Below, in pieces: positions 1 to 8,335 of a stretch of 64,000 nt of DNA. The notes under the pieces were generated by a model. The model saw nothing but the letters and a program-made list of their open reading frames with translations, was not told the DNA's origin and made no database searches. Each line of letters starts with the position of its first letter. Positions within the stretch are counted from its first letter, which is position 1. The position numbers were made by a program, and so were the translations under genes. This DNA is from Planococcus beigongshangi (GTDB lineage Bacteria; Bacillota; Bacilli; Bacillales_A; Planococcaceae), in the NCBI RefSeq assembly GCF_016820495.1, contig NZ_JADHDU010000003.1, positions 310,367 through 374,366 on the forward strand, written 5' to 3'.

Positions 1-564
1 CTTCATATCACTGGAGTGTTTCCTGCAATCAATGAAAAAAATAGAGTCGTTATTTTAAGAGCGATTGAAATTGCAAAAGAAAATGGAGTGAAAGTTTCCT
101 TTGATCCAAACATCCGCCTGAAATTATGGACAAAAGAGGAAGCTAGGAAAACAATACTCTCTTATCTTCCTTATGTAGATTACTTATTGGTCGGAAGGGA
201 TGAACTTGAATTACTCTTTGAAACTAATGCTGACGAAGAGTTGATAAGTTGCCTGAAAGATTTTGATTTCAGTAAAGTGGTGCTGAAAGAAGGGAATAAA
301 GGCAGTTACCTATTGAAGGATGACAAATGGGTACATTTTGAAGGCTTCAAGGTTAATAAAGTCGTTGATACCGTTGGGGCAGGAGATGGATTCGATTCAG
401 GATTCCTATATGGGGTAAGCTGTGGCTGGTCTGATGAAAAATCGATTGAACTGGCGAATGCCATAGGTGCAATGGTTGTACAGGTGGCTGGTGATAATGA
501 AGGATTGCCTTATCTGGAAGATGTAGAAGTCTTTCTTGGAGAAAGAGAGTCAATCGAACGATAA
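1..564 (+). CDS. kdgK: 2-keto-3-deoxygluconate kinase, C-terminal part (PfkB family)
   Basis: This is the 3' part of a PfkB-family sugar kinase that phosphorylates 2-keto-3-deoxygluconate (KDG) to KDPG in the cytoplasm. The reading frame is open to base 1 (LHITGVFPAIN), so the start lies outside the window; the in-frame GTG at 16 is internal. The PfkB C-terminal signature DTVGAGDGFDSG, with the catalytic Asp of GAGD, is near base 367. The protein aligns along its length with the complete KdgK at 35828-36796, for example FDPNIRLKLW here and FDPNLRLKLW there. The KDPG aldolase gene follows 36 bases later, which supports KDG as the substrate. Confidence 0.9.
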   Translation, partial: LHITGVFPAINEKNRVVILRAIEIAKENGVKVSFDPNIRLKLWTKEEARKTILSYLPYVDYLLVGRDELELLFETNADEELISCLKDFDFSKVVLKEGNKGSYLLKDDKWVHFEGFKVNKVVDTVGAGDGFDSGFLYGVSCGWSDEKSIELANAIGAMVVQVAGDNEGLPYLEDVEVFLGERESIER

Positions 565-600
565 AATTATAGCTGTGAAAATGGCGGAAGGAGTTTTCTA

Positions 601-1221
601 ATGATAGTAGAGCGTTTAAAATCATCGTTAATAATTCCGGTATTAAGAAAAGTGCCACAGGAGAAGAGTGCAGAAATTGTAAAAGCGTTATATGACGGTG
701 GGATCCGGGCTGTAGAAATAACGATGGAATCCGAAGGTGCAGAAGAAATCATTCGGGAATCAGTAAAATCGTACGGAGAGAAAATCATCGTGGGAGCGGG
801 AACGGTCTTGAATTTAGATGACTGTAAACGGGCGATTGCTGCTGGAGCTCAATTTATCGTATCACCGGCGCTGGATGAAGAAGTAGTCAAGTATGCTGTC
901 GAACAGCAAGTTCCCGTGATTCCGGGAGTTTTTACTCCAAGCGAAATGTTGAGAGCCCACAATGCGGGGGCAGCCATGGTGAAGTTATTTCCGGCATCAA
1001 CAGTGGGTCCAGGGTTTATAAAGGATGTAAAAGGGCCGCTTAATCATATAAGCATCATGACTACTGGAGGAATCAGCAGCGAAACAGCGAAAGCTTATTT
1101 GGATGCTGGAGCTGTGGCAATCGGTGCTGGAAGCGCATTGCTAAAAAAAGATTTAATTGGAAATAATGATTGGAACGCATTGTCTAAAGAAGTCGAAGAC
1201 TGGTTTGAAAAACTGAATTAA
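601..1221 (+). CDS. kdgA: KDPG aldolase (2-dehydro-3-deoxyphosphogluconate aldolase)
   Basis: A 206-residue class I aldolase that splits KDPG into pyruvate and glyceraldehyde-3-phosphate. The Schiff-base lysine is Lys128 in MVKLFPAS and the catalytic glutamate is Glu39 in VEIT. VGAGTVL and the phosphate-binding TTGGIS segment are also present. A GGAGTTTT ribosome site precedes the ATG. It sits 36 bases after kdgK and forms the kinase-aldolase pair of the modified Entner-Doudoroff route. A second, divergent copy is at 36816-37460. Length is normal for the Eda family. Confidence 0.93.
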   Translation: MIVERLKSSLIIPVLRKVPQEKSAEIVKALYDGGIRAVEITMESEGAEEIIRESVKSYGEKIIVGAGTVLNLDDCKRAIAAGAQFIVSPALDEEVVKYAVEQQVPVIPGVFTPSEMLRAHNAGAAMVKLFPASTVGPGFIKDVKGPLNHISIMTTGGISSETAKAYLDAGAVAIGAGSALLKKDLIGNNDWNALSKEVEDWFEKLN

Positions 1222-1223
1222 GT

Positions 1224-1376
1224 TTGAAAGACTCTTCTCAGGAGCAGTCTTTTGATAGCAAAAAAATAAGTCCTTTTCAAATTGTCGCTGGAAATCCAAA
1301 TCATGAAAGTTTAGAAAATGACATAGGAAGATTCAGACCGGTATCGATTACCCTGCCAAATAAAGAAGGAATATAA
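1224..1376 (+). other. Short open frame between kdgA and kduD, possible gene relic
   Basis: From a TTG at 1224 a 50-codon frame runs to a stop at 1374. Its C-terminal half has a protein-like composition (PFQIVAGNPNHESLEND, then RFRPVSITLPNKEGI). No ribosome site precedes the TTG, which lies two bases after the kdgA stop. It may be the tail of a deleted gene that once lay between kdgA and kduD. I do not recognise the family, and a chance frame is possible. Confidence 0.25.
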
Positions 1377-1410
1377 AAAGATAAAATATAATTACTCAGG
1401 AGGCTAAAGA

Positions 1411-2175
1411 GTGCCATTTTCACTTGATTCGTTTTCATTAAAAGGAAAAACAGCACTGGTCACGGGTGCCAGAACGGGCATCGGACAGGCGATTTCATTA
1501 GGATTGGCAACAGCCGGAGCGCATTTGCTGCTGCTTGGTCACCGGGACGATTTCGATGAAACAAAAGGAAAAATCAACCGGATTGGCGGCACGTATGAAA
1601 CCATAATCCTGGATTTGAGCGAAGTCGCTTCCATCCGGGAAAAGCTGGCTCCTGTGCTGGAGAAATACGACATTGATATTCTGGTGAATAATGCCGGCAT
1701 CATCCACAGAGAGCCGGCAACGGAATTCAGTGAAAGCGAATGGCTGCGTGTTATGGACGTGAACATCAATTCCGTATTCATCCTGTCGCAGGAAATTGGC
1801 AAAACAATGGTCCAAAGAGGCAGTGGGAAAATCATCAACATTGCTTCGCTTCTTTCTTTCCAGGGAGGATTGTTCGTTCCTGCGTATACAGCGAGCAAAC
1901 ACGCCGTAGCTGGACTGACAAAAGCGCTGGCAAACGAATGGGCCGGTAAAGGAGTTCAAGTGAACGCAATCGCGCCAGGGTATATCGAAACAAATAATAC
2001 GGAAGCCATCCGTCAGGACGAAAACCGCAATCAGGCAATCCTTGACCGGATTCCGGCAGCTCGTTGGGGAGAGGCCGACGACTTGGCTGGGACTGCCGTG
2101 TTCCTGGCATCAAAAGCAGCCGATTACGTAAATGGCCATATCCTTGTCGTTGACGGCGGTTGGATGGGGAGATAA
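1411..2175 (+). CDS. kduD: 2-dehydro-3-deoxy-D-gluconate 5-dehydrogenase (SDR)
   Basis: A 254-residue classical SDR of the KduD/gluconate 5-dehydrogenase type, which interconverts 2,5-diketo-3-deoxygluconate and KDG with NAD(H). The cofactor motif TGARTGIG spans residues 18-25, NNAG is near 93-96, and the active site is Ser146, Tyr159 and Lys163 (YTASK). The C-terminal VNGHILVVDGGWMGR is characteristic of KduD. The start is GTG with an AGGAGG site 9 bases upstream. It is last in the kdgK-kdgA-kduD group and is followed by a terminator. Base composition is noticeably more GC-rich than the regulator gene downstream. Confidence 0.88.
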   Translation: MPFSLDSFSLKGKTALVTGARTGIGQAISLGLATAGAHLLLLGHRDDFDETKGKINRIGGTYETIILDLSEVASIREKLAPVLEKYDIDILVNNAGIIHREPATEFSESEWLRVMDVNINSVFILSQEIGKTMVQRGSGKIINIASLLSFQGGLFVPAYTASKHAVAGLTKALANEWAGKGVQVNAIAPGYIETNNTEAIRQDENRNQAILDRIPAARWGEADDLAGTAVFLASKAADYVNGHILVVDGGWMGR

Positions 2176-2187
2176 ATGAGTTACTTT

Positions 2188-2220
2188 AAAACCATTGCTT
2201 AAGTATAGCGATGGTTTTTA
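2188..2220 (+). terminator. Rho-independent terminator after kduD
   Basis: Arms AAACCATTGC and GCGATGGTTT flank a 9-base loop, followed by a T run. The hairpin lies about 13 bases after the kduD stop and ends the kdgK-kdgA-kduD unit. Confidence 0.8.
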
Positions 2221-2321
2221 CGTATGAGAATTCAAAACTTTATTCTAGAAAATCACAAAGTTATCTTACTACGTAAACTGAAAAGCGACTCCCTTGTAAA
2301 TAGTAGATACTCAAGGCAATT

Positions 2322-2335
2322 TAATAACGTTTACA
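2322..2335 (-). promoter_or_regulatory. Possible CcpA cre box (one mismatch)
   Basis: TAATAACGTTTACA matches the reverse complement of the cre consensus TGWAAACGNTNWCW with one mismatch. It lies 36 bases upstream of the -35 box of the promoter at 2371, so its effect on that promoter could be positive or negative. Confidence 0.4.
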
Positions 2336-2370
2336 GTTTTTAAAGGTCAAGTATTATTGTTAAGAATAAT

Positions 2371-2399
2371 TTGACAACTAATACACTCGACTGTATACT
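2371..2399 (+). promoter_or_regulatory. SigA promoter upstream of the first IclR gene
   Basis: TTGACA and TATACT are separated by 17 bases, close to the vegetative consensus. The next gene starts at 2634, so the transcript would have an AT-rich leader of about 225 bases, in which I see no ORF or strong hairpin. Apart from this promoter, the terminator at 2188 and the cre-like site at 2322, I see nothing else in the 2176-2633 gap. Confidence 0.65.
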
Positions 2400-2633
2400 G
2401 AACTTGCCTTTATTTGAAAACTCTGTTTTATAATATAAAACTATGAATTTATGGGAATATTATTAAAGAGGAAATTTGCATTACAATAATTTTTGTAATA
2501 GAGGAATATTTAAAAGGAAAGGGTGAATTTTAAAATAGTACTCTAAAAATTTTTGATTAATATATTTTGGTATCATAAAAGTTTGAGAATATAAAAAATC
2601 AAAATTAAGAACAAAACAAAGAGGATGTAAAAT

Positions 2634-3410
2634 ATGCCAATTATTCAATCAGTTGATCGAGCTATGCATATTCTGGACTTATTTGATGACTATAATAAAG
2701 AAATAAAATTAATTGAAATTGCAGAACGTATGGAACTACATAAAAGCACAGTCCATTCTCTTTTAAAAACCTTGCAGAAACACCACTATATTGAGCAAAA
2801 TTCGGAAAATGGAAAGTATACATTAGGTATGAAATTATTTGAACGAGGAAACTATGTCATTCAAAGTCTAGATCTTCGGACTGTAGCTAAAGAAGATTTA
2901 GTCAATCTCTCGAAGGAAACTGGAAGAACTGTTCACCTCGTAATACTCGATGGTAAAGAGGGCATTTATATTGATAAGGTCGAAAACTCAAATGCTACCA
3001 TTTTCTATTCAAGAATTGGAAGAAGAGTACCTTTACACAGTAGCGGTGTAGGAAAAGCACTTATAGCTTTCAAAAAGGCCAACGAATTGGAGAGTATAAT
3101 GAAAGGTTATGAATTTACTAAGCAAACCACCCAGACACTAACTGATAAGAAATCCTTACTGAAAGAACTGGAAAATGTGAGGAAGCAGGGTTTTGCAATT
3201 GACAATGAAGAAAATGAACCAGGTGTCTATTGTGTAGCTTTACCAATTAAAGATCATAATGGCCAAGTTGTGGCTGCAATTAGTAGTTCTACTACAGCGA
3301 GCCATATCACTCAGGAAGATATAAAAAATATAGTCGATAGTTTAAAGAAGGCAGCAGATAATATCTCTAAAAAACTAGGATTTGGCTTTCGAGATATAGT
3401 CAGTGAATAA
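2634..3410 (+). CDS. IclR-family transcriptional regulator (KdgR-like)
   Basis: A 258-residue IclR-type regulator. An N-terminal winged helix-turn-helix covers about residues 5-65 (LIEIAERMELHKSTVHSLLKTL), and the C-terminal effector domain contains the typical HSSGVGKA and FAIDNEENEPGVYCVALPI segments. A ribosome site (GAGGATG) precedes the ATG. It lies just upstream of, and co-directional with, the dehydratase/aldehyde dehydrogenase pair, so it probably controls those genes or the kdg genes in response to a sugar-acid intermediate. KdgR-like specificity is inferred from context only. Confidence 0.88.
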   Translation: MPIIQSVDRAMHILDLFDDYNKEIKLIEIAERMELHKSTVHSLLKTLQKHHYIEQNSENGKYTLGMKLFERGNYVIQSLDLRTVAKEDLVNLSKETGRTVHLVILDGKEGIYIDKVENSNATIFYSRIGRRVPLHSSGVGKALIAFKKANELESIMKGYEFTKQTTQTLTDKKSLLKELENVRKQGFAIDNEENEPGVYCVALPIKDHNGQVVAAISSSTTASHITQEDIKNIVDSLKKAADNISKKLGFGFRDIVSE

Positions 3411-3485
3411 AAATGCTGTTATGAAAAGTTTAAGTTAGTAAAAGCTGAGTGATAAGTCAATTATCTATTTAGGAGGCATTTAACT

Positions 3486-4376
3486 ATGAGGATTATCCGT
3501 TATATGAAAGGTGTAGAAAAGCAACTTGCCGCGGTCACAAGTGAAAATGAAGTAATTGATTTGCCGTACTCGGATTTCATGACTTTGGTCGCTGAAGCAC
3601 GCCAATTTAACAGAACGCCATTTGAAATGGTAGGGCAAATTGTCGCTAAAGGACAGAAAATTCCATTTGACGAGCTGACTTTGACGACACCAATTGATGC
3701 TCCTGAAGTGTGGGCAGCAGGGGTTACCTATAAAAAAAGCAAGGAAGCTCGCAATTACGAAGCAACTCAAGGGAAATTGGACGCGGAAACTTTCTATGAC
3801 AAAGTATATGACGCAGTCCGTCCGGAAATATTCTTTAAATCCACAGCAGCAAGAACAGTCGGGCCGAATGATCCCGTTTACTTGCGCTCCGACTCTACCT
3901 GGCAAATCCCTGAACCCGAACTAGGTTTAGTGGTCGACAAAGAAGGCACAGTGCTGGGGTATACAGCTGGAAATGACATGAGTTGCCGTGATATTGAAGG
4001 AGAAAATCCATTGTACCTACCGCAGGCCAAAGTCTGGAAAAACTCCTGTTCAATCGGTCCGTCGGTTTTATTGGCAGAAACGGTTGCCGATCCTTATGCA
4101 TTCCAAATCATTTGCCGTATTTACCGCAACGAGGAATTAGTTTTTGAAGGAGATGCACAAGTAAATCAACTGAAGCGCAAATTAGAGGAACTGGTGCATT
4201 ATCTGGTTTTGGATAATGAAATCTTCGATGGCACTGTATTGCTCACAGGCTCTTGCGTTGTGCCGCCGAACGACTTTACTTTGCAGGAAAATGACCGAAT
4301 CGAAATCGAAATTCCGGGTATTGGCATTTTGAATAACCCTGTATTGCAGAGCAGGAAAGTGGATCAAGTCAAATAA
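3486..4376 (+). CDS. FAH-family 2-keto-3-deoxypentonate dehydratase (KdaD/AraD-like)
   Basis: A 296-residue fumarylacetoacetase-fold protein resembling 2-keto-3-deoxy-D-arabinonate dehydratase, which makes alpha-ketoglutarate semialdehyde from a 2-keto-3-deoxypentonate. The metal ligands are visible as Glu143 and Glu145 (IPEPELGLVV) and Asp164 (GNDMSCRD). GVTYKKSKEARNYE and the conserved C-terminal LLTGSCVVPPNDFTL also fit that subfamily. GGAGG precedes the ATG. The next gene encodes an aldehyde dehydrogenase that would take the product to alpha-ketoglutarate, which supports this reading. Sugar stereochemistry (arabinonate or xylonate) cannot be read from the sequence. Confidence 0.82.
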   Translation: MRIIRYMKGVEKQLAAVTSENEVIDLPYSDFMTLVAEARQFNRTPFEMVGQIVAKGQKIPFDELTLTTPIDAPEVWAAGVTYKKSKEARNYEATQGKLDAETFYDKVYDAVRPEIFFKSTAARTVGPNDPVYLRSDSTWQIPEPELGLVVDKEGTVLGYTAGNDMSCRDIEGENPLYLPQAKVWKNSCSIGPSVLLAETVADPYAFQIICRIYRNEELVFEGDAQVNQLKRKLEELVHYLVLDNEIFDGTVLLTGSCVVPPNDFTLQENDRIEIEIPGIGILNNPVLQSRKVDQVK

Positions 4377-4443
4377 GGGTGATGGCAAGGCTTAACCGCA
4401 CGCAGGAATTCCAAAATGATGATGAAAAGGGGTTAACAACTAT

Positions 4444-5910
4444 ATGACTACAACAACTCAAGCAGATGCATACAGCAACTTCATTAACAATGAATGGGTA
4501 AAAACTGCATCAGGAAAAACAATTACAAGCATCAACCCGGCGACAAAAGAAGCGATGGGATATGTTCAAAGTTCATCGGTGGAAGACTTGAACAATGCTG
4601 TAGAAGCGGCATATAATGCCCGGAAAGTGTGGCGCAAGGCAGGCCAGGCGGCACGCGGCCAGCTGCTGTTCAAAACCGCCAGTATCCTGGAAGAAAATCT
4701 TGAAGATATTGCACAGTCTATGACGGCGGAAATGGGGAAAACCCTTCCGGAAGCCAAAGGCGAAACGGCACGCGGCATAGCAATTCTTCGCTACTACGCT
4801 GCTGAAGGCATGCGCAAAGAAGGCGATGTCATCCCGTCTTCCGACAGCGAAGCGCTGATGTTTACAAAACGCACGCCACTGGGTGTAGTAGGTGTTATTA
4901 CGCCGTGGAACTTCCCGGTAGCGATTCCGATTTGGAAAATTGCGCCTGCGCTTGTTTATGGAAATACGATTGTCTTTAAACCGGCAAGTGAAGCTGCTGT
5001 AACGGCTGCTAAAGTTGCAGAATGCTTCGCTAAAGCAGGATTCCCAGAAGGTGTCTTTAATTTCGTGACGGGTTCCGGCTCAGTAGTCGGCCAAGGGCTG
5101 ATCGACCACCCGAAATTAAACGCGATTACATTCACCGGCTCTGAGCAAGTGGGACAGAATGTAGCAAAATCAGCTGCAGCCCGCGGCATTAAATTCCAGC
5201 TGGAAATGGGCGGCAAAAACCCGGCTATCGTTACAAAAGATGCCAATCTTGAACAGGCAGTGGAAGCTGTCATTAATGGCGCATTCAAATCATCCGGCCA
5301 AAAATGTACGGCTACGAGCCGCGTAATCGTCGAAGCAACCGTATATGAAGAGTTCAAACAAAAACTTGTGGAAGCCACTGAGAAAATCACAGTCGGCAAC
5401 AGCCTCGAGAAAGAGGTTTGGATGGGACCATCTGCAAGCGAAGGCCAATTCAACACATTCAATGAATACGTTGAGAAAGGCAAGCAGGAAGGTGCAAAAC
5501 TGATCCATGGCGGCGAAGTGCTGACAGGAGAAGGCTATGACAACGGATTCTTTGTCAAACCGGCAATTTTTGATGAAGTGACTGCCGATATGGCAATCTC
5601 TCAAGAAGAGATTTTTGGTCCTTTCATCGGCCTGATCAAAGCTGCAGACCTTTCTGAAGCACTTGAACTAGCCAATAATACGAAATACGGTCTTTCTGCA
5701 TCCATTTTTACTTCAAACATCAATTCGATTCTTGAATTCATTGACGAAATTGAAGTTGGGCTAGTCCGCATCAACGCTGAAAGCGCCGGTGTTGAACTGC
5801 AGGCTCCTTTCGGAGGCATGAAAGGATCAAGTTCAGGTTCCCGCGAGCAAGGCGAAGCGGCGAAAGAATTTTATACTGCTATCAAAACCGTCTTTATAAA
5901 AGGAAATTGA
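4444..5910 (+). CDS. Alpha-ketoglutarate semialdehyde (2,5-dioxovalerate) dehydrogenase
   Basis: A 488-residue NAD(P)-dependent aldehyde dehydrogenase. The oxyanion-hole Asn156 (PWNF), general base Glu254 (LEMGGKNP) and nucleophile Cys288 (SSGQKCTA) are all in place. FTGSEQVG marks the cofactor domain and FGGMKGSS the C-terminus. It resembles YcbD/GucD-type enzymes that oxidise alpha-ketoglutarate semialdehyde in aldarate and pentonate catabolism, and it follows the 2-keto-3-deoxypentonate dehydratase by 67 bases. A decayed copy of its last 40 codons lies at 38233-38355. A strong terminator follows. Confidence 0.88.
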   Translation: MTTTTQADAYSNFINNEWVKTASGKTITSINPATKEAMGYVQSSSVEDLNNAVEAAYNARKVWRKAGQAARGQLLFKTASILEENLEDIAQSMTAEMGKTLPEAKGETARGIAILRYYAAEGMRKEGDVIPSSDSEALMFTKRTPLGVVGVITPWNFPVAIPIWKIAPALVYGNTIVFKPASEAAVTAAKVAECFAKAGFPEGVFNFVTGSGSVVGQGLIDHPKLNAITFTGSEQVGQNVAKSAAARGIKFQLEMGGKNPAIVTKDANLEQAVEAVINGAFKSSGQKCTATSRVIVEATVYEEFKQKLVEATEKITVGNSLEKEVWMGPSASEGQFNTFNEYVEKGKQEGAKLIHGGEVLTGEGYDNGFFVKPAIFDEVTADMAISQEEIFGPFIGLIKAADLSEALELANNTKYGLSASIFTSNINSILEFIDEIEVGLVRINAESAGVELQAPFGGMKGSSSGSREQGEAAKEFYTAIKTVFIKGN

Positions 5911-5914
5911 AAAC

Positions 5915-5950
5915 AATAAAAGAGGGCCCCATTTGGGGTCCTCTTTTATT
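5915..5950 (+). terminator. Strong rho-independent terminator
   Basis: Arms of about 16 bases (AATAAAAGAGGGCCCC and the matching GGGGTCCTCTTTTATT, one G-T pair) around an ATTT loop. It begins a few bases after the aldehyde dehydrogenase stop and could act on both strands. Confidence 0.9.
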
Positions 5951-5997
5951 CAAGAGCTTATTGATACGTCAAGAACCAATTGAAATTTCAATCATAT

Positions 5998-6043
5998 CTA
6001 TTTGTAAAATTAAAATTAGAACAAATAGTCAAAAAACTATTTG
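5998..6043. promoter_or_regulatory. Candidate IclR operator: palindromic CAAATAGT sites
   Basis: CAAATAGT at 6022-6029 and ACTATTTG at 6036-6043 form a perfect 8-base inverted repeat. A further CTATTTG half-site lies at 5998-6004 and another CAAATAGT at 6114-6121, just before the start codon. The palindrome overlaps the -35 box at 6041. Position and symmetry suggest autoregulation by the IclR protein encoded next. Confidence 0.5.
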
Positions 6044-6069
6044 CCCAATTGTTATTTTCGTGCTATATT
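6041..6069 (+). promoter_or_regulatory. SigA promoter of the second IclR gene
   Basis: TTGCCC and TATATT are spaced by 17 bases. The start codon at 6132 lies about 60 bases downstream. The -35 box overlaps a palindrome and the presumed start region overlaps a cre box, so both specific and carbon-catabolite control are likely. Confidence 0.6.
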
Positions 6070-6075
6070 ATTTTT

Positions 6076-6089
6076 TGTAAACGCTTTCT
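6076..6089 (+). promoter_or_regulatory. CcpA cre box
   Basis: TGTAAACGCTTTCT matches the cre consensus TGWAAACGNTNWCW at every position. It begins 7 bases after the -10 box, covering the expected transcription start, a position that normally gives CcpA-mediated repression. Confidence 0.75.
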
Positions 6090-6131
6090 AAAACTAGGTT
6101 TTTTATACAAAACCAAATAGTGAGGTAAAAA

Positions 6132-6881
6132 ATGACTGAAAAATATTGGGTTCCTGCTATTGCTAAAGCTGATAATATCTTAACTATTATCTCTGAAGAA
6201 TCTAAAGGCCTTAGATTAATGGAAATAGCTGAAAGAAGTAACTTGAATAAGAGTACTCTTTTCTCTTTATTGAATACCTTAGAACGAATTGGGTGGGTAG
6301 CGAAAGCCAACGATCAAACATATTCACTGGGAGCGAAGTTAGGATTTATAGGTTCCAAATATATTCATCAATTCGACTTAACGACTATGTTTAATCGAGA
6401 AGCAGAAAAAACTGTGAGAATAGTTGGGGAAACGATTCAACTATCAATCTTAGATGAGAGAGAGATAATCTATCTTGCAAAAAAAAATGGGACTTCCAGG
6501 GTCCGGGTAGCTACAGAACCTGGAATGAGGTTTCCCGCTCACGCTACTGCAATGGGAAAAGTAATGTTATCGGCATTTACAAAAGACGAACTTAAGGGCA
6601 AATATGGAGATTGTGAGTTTGAGAAATTTACGGATTATACAGTGGATAATCTAAATGATTTATTTAGACAACTTGATGCACTCAAGAAATCAGGTTATTT
6701 AATCGAATCTCAGGAGGCGGTCAAGGGCTTTACATGCATAGCTTCTCCCATCTTGAATGAGCGAAGTGCAATTATCGCCGCTGTAAGTATAACAATGGAT
6801 AACGAGTGTTGGTCTCAGAAAAAAGACCTTTGTATAAAAGAAATACTCACCTTGTCTCAAAATCTATCAATAATGGGATGA
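6132..6881 (+). CDS. IclR-family transcriptional regulator
   Basis: A 249-residue IclR-type regulator with an N-terminal winged HTH (about residues 8-70, SNLNKSTLFSLLNTLERIGW) and a C-terminal effector-binding domain (FPAHATAMGKVM, KGFTCIASPILNE). It differs clearly from the IclR at 2634. It stands before the long TRAP/sugar-acid gene group that begins at 7120 and is its likely regulator. Its promoter carries palindromic half-sites and a perfect cre box, so autoregulation and glucose repression are likely. The effector is not deducible. Confidence 0.87.
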   Translation: MTEKYWVPAIAKADNILTIISEESKGLRLMEIAERSNLNKSTLFSLLNTLERIGWVAKANDQTYSLGAKLGFIGSKYIHQFDLTTMFNREAEKTVRIVGETIQLSILDEREIIYLAKKNGTSRVRVATEPGMRFPAHATAMGKVMLSAFTKDELKGKYGDCEFEKFTDYTVDNLNDLFRQLDALKKSGYLIESQEAVKGFTCIASPILNERSAIIAAVSITMDNECWSQKKDLCIKEILTLSQNLSIMG

Positions 6882-7119
6882 CTAAATGGGACGACTACTA
6901 GTGTTACTTCTAGTACATATAAAATTATAATTTAGGGAGGTGATTGCTAAGGAGATTGAATATTTTTTATTGAAGAAGGAATGTTGAGTGTATCCGTCAA
7001 ATTTTGACTTATTGTCTAACTGCTTTGGGGTGGGAATGTATATAATTTAAAAAGTTTGAAAATGCATTCGACAAGAATTTATAGGTACAAAGATTTTTAA
7101 AAAGAAAAGGGGTATTCAA

Positions 7120-8151
7120 ATGGGAAAATCGAAAAAATTATTAATGTTGCTACTTACATCTTTTGTTTTACTGATTCTGGCAGCTTGTTCTGAAGGAGCA
7201 GAGCCTGAAGTGAAAGCTGAAGAAGATGGGAAATCAGGAGAAAAGTATTCTATTAATGTCGCTTATGGAAACCAACCTGATGAACCAATTGGTCAGATGG
7301 CTACTAAATGGAAAGAATTAGTTGAAGAAAAGAGTGAAGGGCGAATTGAATTAAAACTTTACCCAAGTTCCCAATTAGGATCTGAAAAAGACGTTGTTGA
7401 ACAAGCAATCATGGGTAGTAATGTTATCGTTTTAGGTGGTTATGATTTCTTGATGGATTATGTACCGGATGTTGGCATTTTAACAGGACCTTACTTAGTA
7501 GATGACATTGATGAATTAGTTTACTTGACTAAAACTGAATGGTTCGAAGAAATTAGAGAAGATTTACGGGAAGCAAAAATTGAAGTAGTAGTACCTGACA
7601 CTATCTACGGAGAACGCCATTTAATGACGAATGAAAAAGTATTAACGCCAGAAGATTTAAAGGGAATGAAAATTCGTGTGCCAAATAATCAAATGTCAAT
7701 AAAAACATTTGAAGCTATGGGGGCATCTGCTACTCCTACACCACTAGGAGACTTGTATACATCTCTTCAACAAGGCCTTATAGATGGAGCAGAAAATCCA
7801 TTGCCAGTTTTACAAGGAGTTAAAACACAAGAAGTTTCCAAGCATGTTTCACTAACTGGGCACCAAAAATTCATCACGCCATGGGTTGGGGGAACAGAAT
7901 TTCTCGACACACTGCCCGAAGATCTATTGACGCTTCTTTCAGAAACAGGAGCGGAAGCAAATGAATTTGGTGAAACAGTTTTAGACGAGCAAGTTGCATC
8001 AGTGAAAGCGGATTTTGAAGAAGCGGGTGTAGAATTCCATGAAGTGGATACAGAACCTTTCAAAGCAAACGTTTTAAGCGTGTATGAGGAATTCCCGGAA
8101 TGGACATCAGGATTATACGATAGAATTCAAGAATTATTGAAAGAACAATAA
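7120..8151 (+). CDS. dctP: TRAP transporter solute-binding protein (lipoprotein)
   Basis: A 343-residue DctP-family periplasmic-type binding protein, anchored as a lipoprotein at Cys23 (LILAAC lipobox). The conserved TRAP segment LKGMKIRVPNNQMS is followed by the PTPLGDLYTSLQQGLIDGAE region, which carries the carboxylate-binding loop. GGGG precedes the ATG. Its membrane partners are most likely dctQM at 12927-14696, about 4.8 kb downstream, because the intervening genes encode enzymes only. Context suggests an aldonate or uronate ligand. The 6882-7119 gap ahead holds no clear ORF; an AT-rich promoter region is likely. Confidence 0.92.
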   Translation: MGKSKKLLMLLLTSFVLLILAACSEGAEPEVKAEEDGKSGEKYSINVAYGNQPDEPIGQMATKWKELVEEKSEGRIELKLYPSSQLGSEKDVVEQAIMGSNVIVLGGYDFLMDYVPDVGILTGPYLVDDIDELVYLTKTEWFEEIREDLREAKIEVVVPDTIYGERHLMTNEKVLTPEDLKGMKIRVPNNQMSIKTFEAMGASATPTPLGDLYTSLQQGLIDGAENPLPVLQGVKTQEVSKHVSLTGHQKFITPWVGGTEFLDTLPEDLLTLLSETGAEANEFGETVLDEQVASVKADFEEAGVEFHEVDTEPFKANVLSVYEEFPEWTSGLYDRIQELLKEQ

Positions 8152-8193
8152 TAAGGTAATGAGATTCTGAATATCTCTTGTTTGAATAAGATA

Positions 8194-8250
8194 GCAGATG
8201 TGTCTATGACAGTTGTAATTTTAACTATAGGCATATCTGTCATCTGATTT
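8194..8250 (+). terminator. Imperfect hairpin after dctP
   Basis: CAGATG near 8194 can pair with CATCTG near 8240 with internal mismatches, followed by a short T-rich stretch. It is a weaker counterpart of the hairpins that follow the other binding-protein genes, and could attenuate transcription into the enzyme genes. Confidence 0.35.
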
Positions 8251-8335
8251 TAATACATAGGTAGGAACTTGAATAGATAATTATCATAAATCGATTATTT
8301 TAATAAAAATAATTCTCGGAAATTAGGAGGATATG

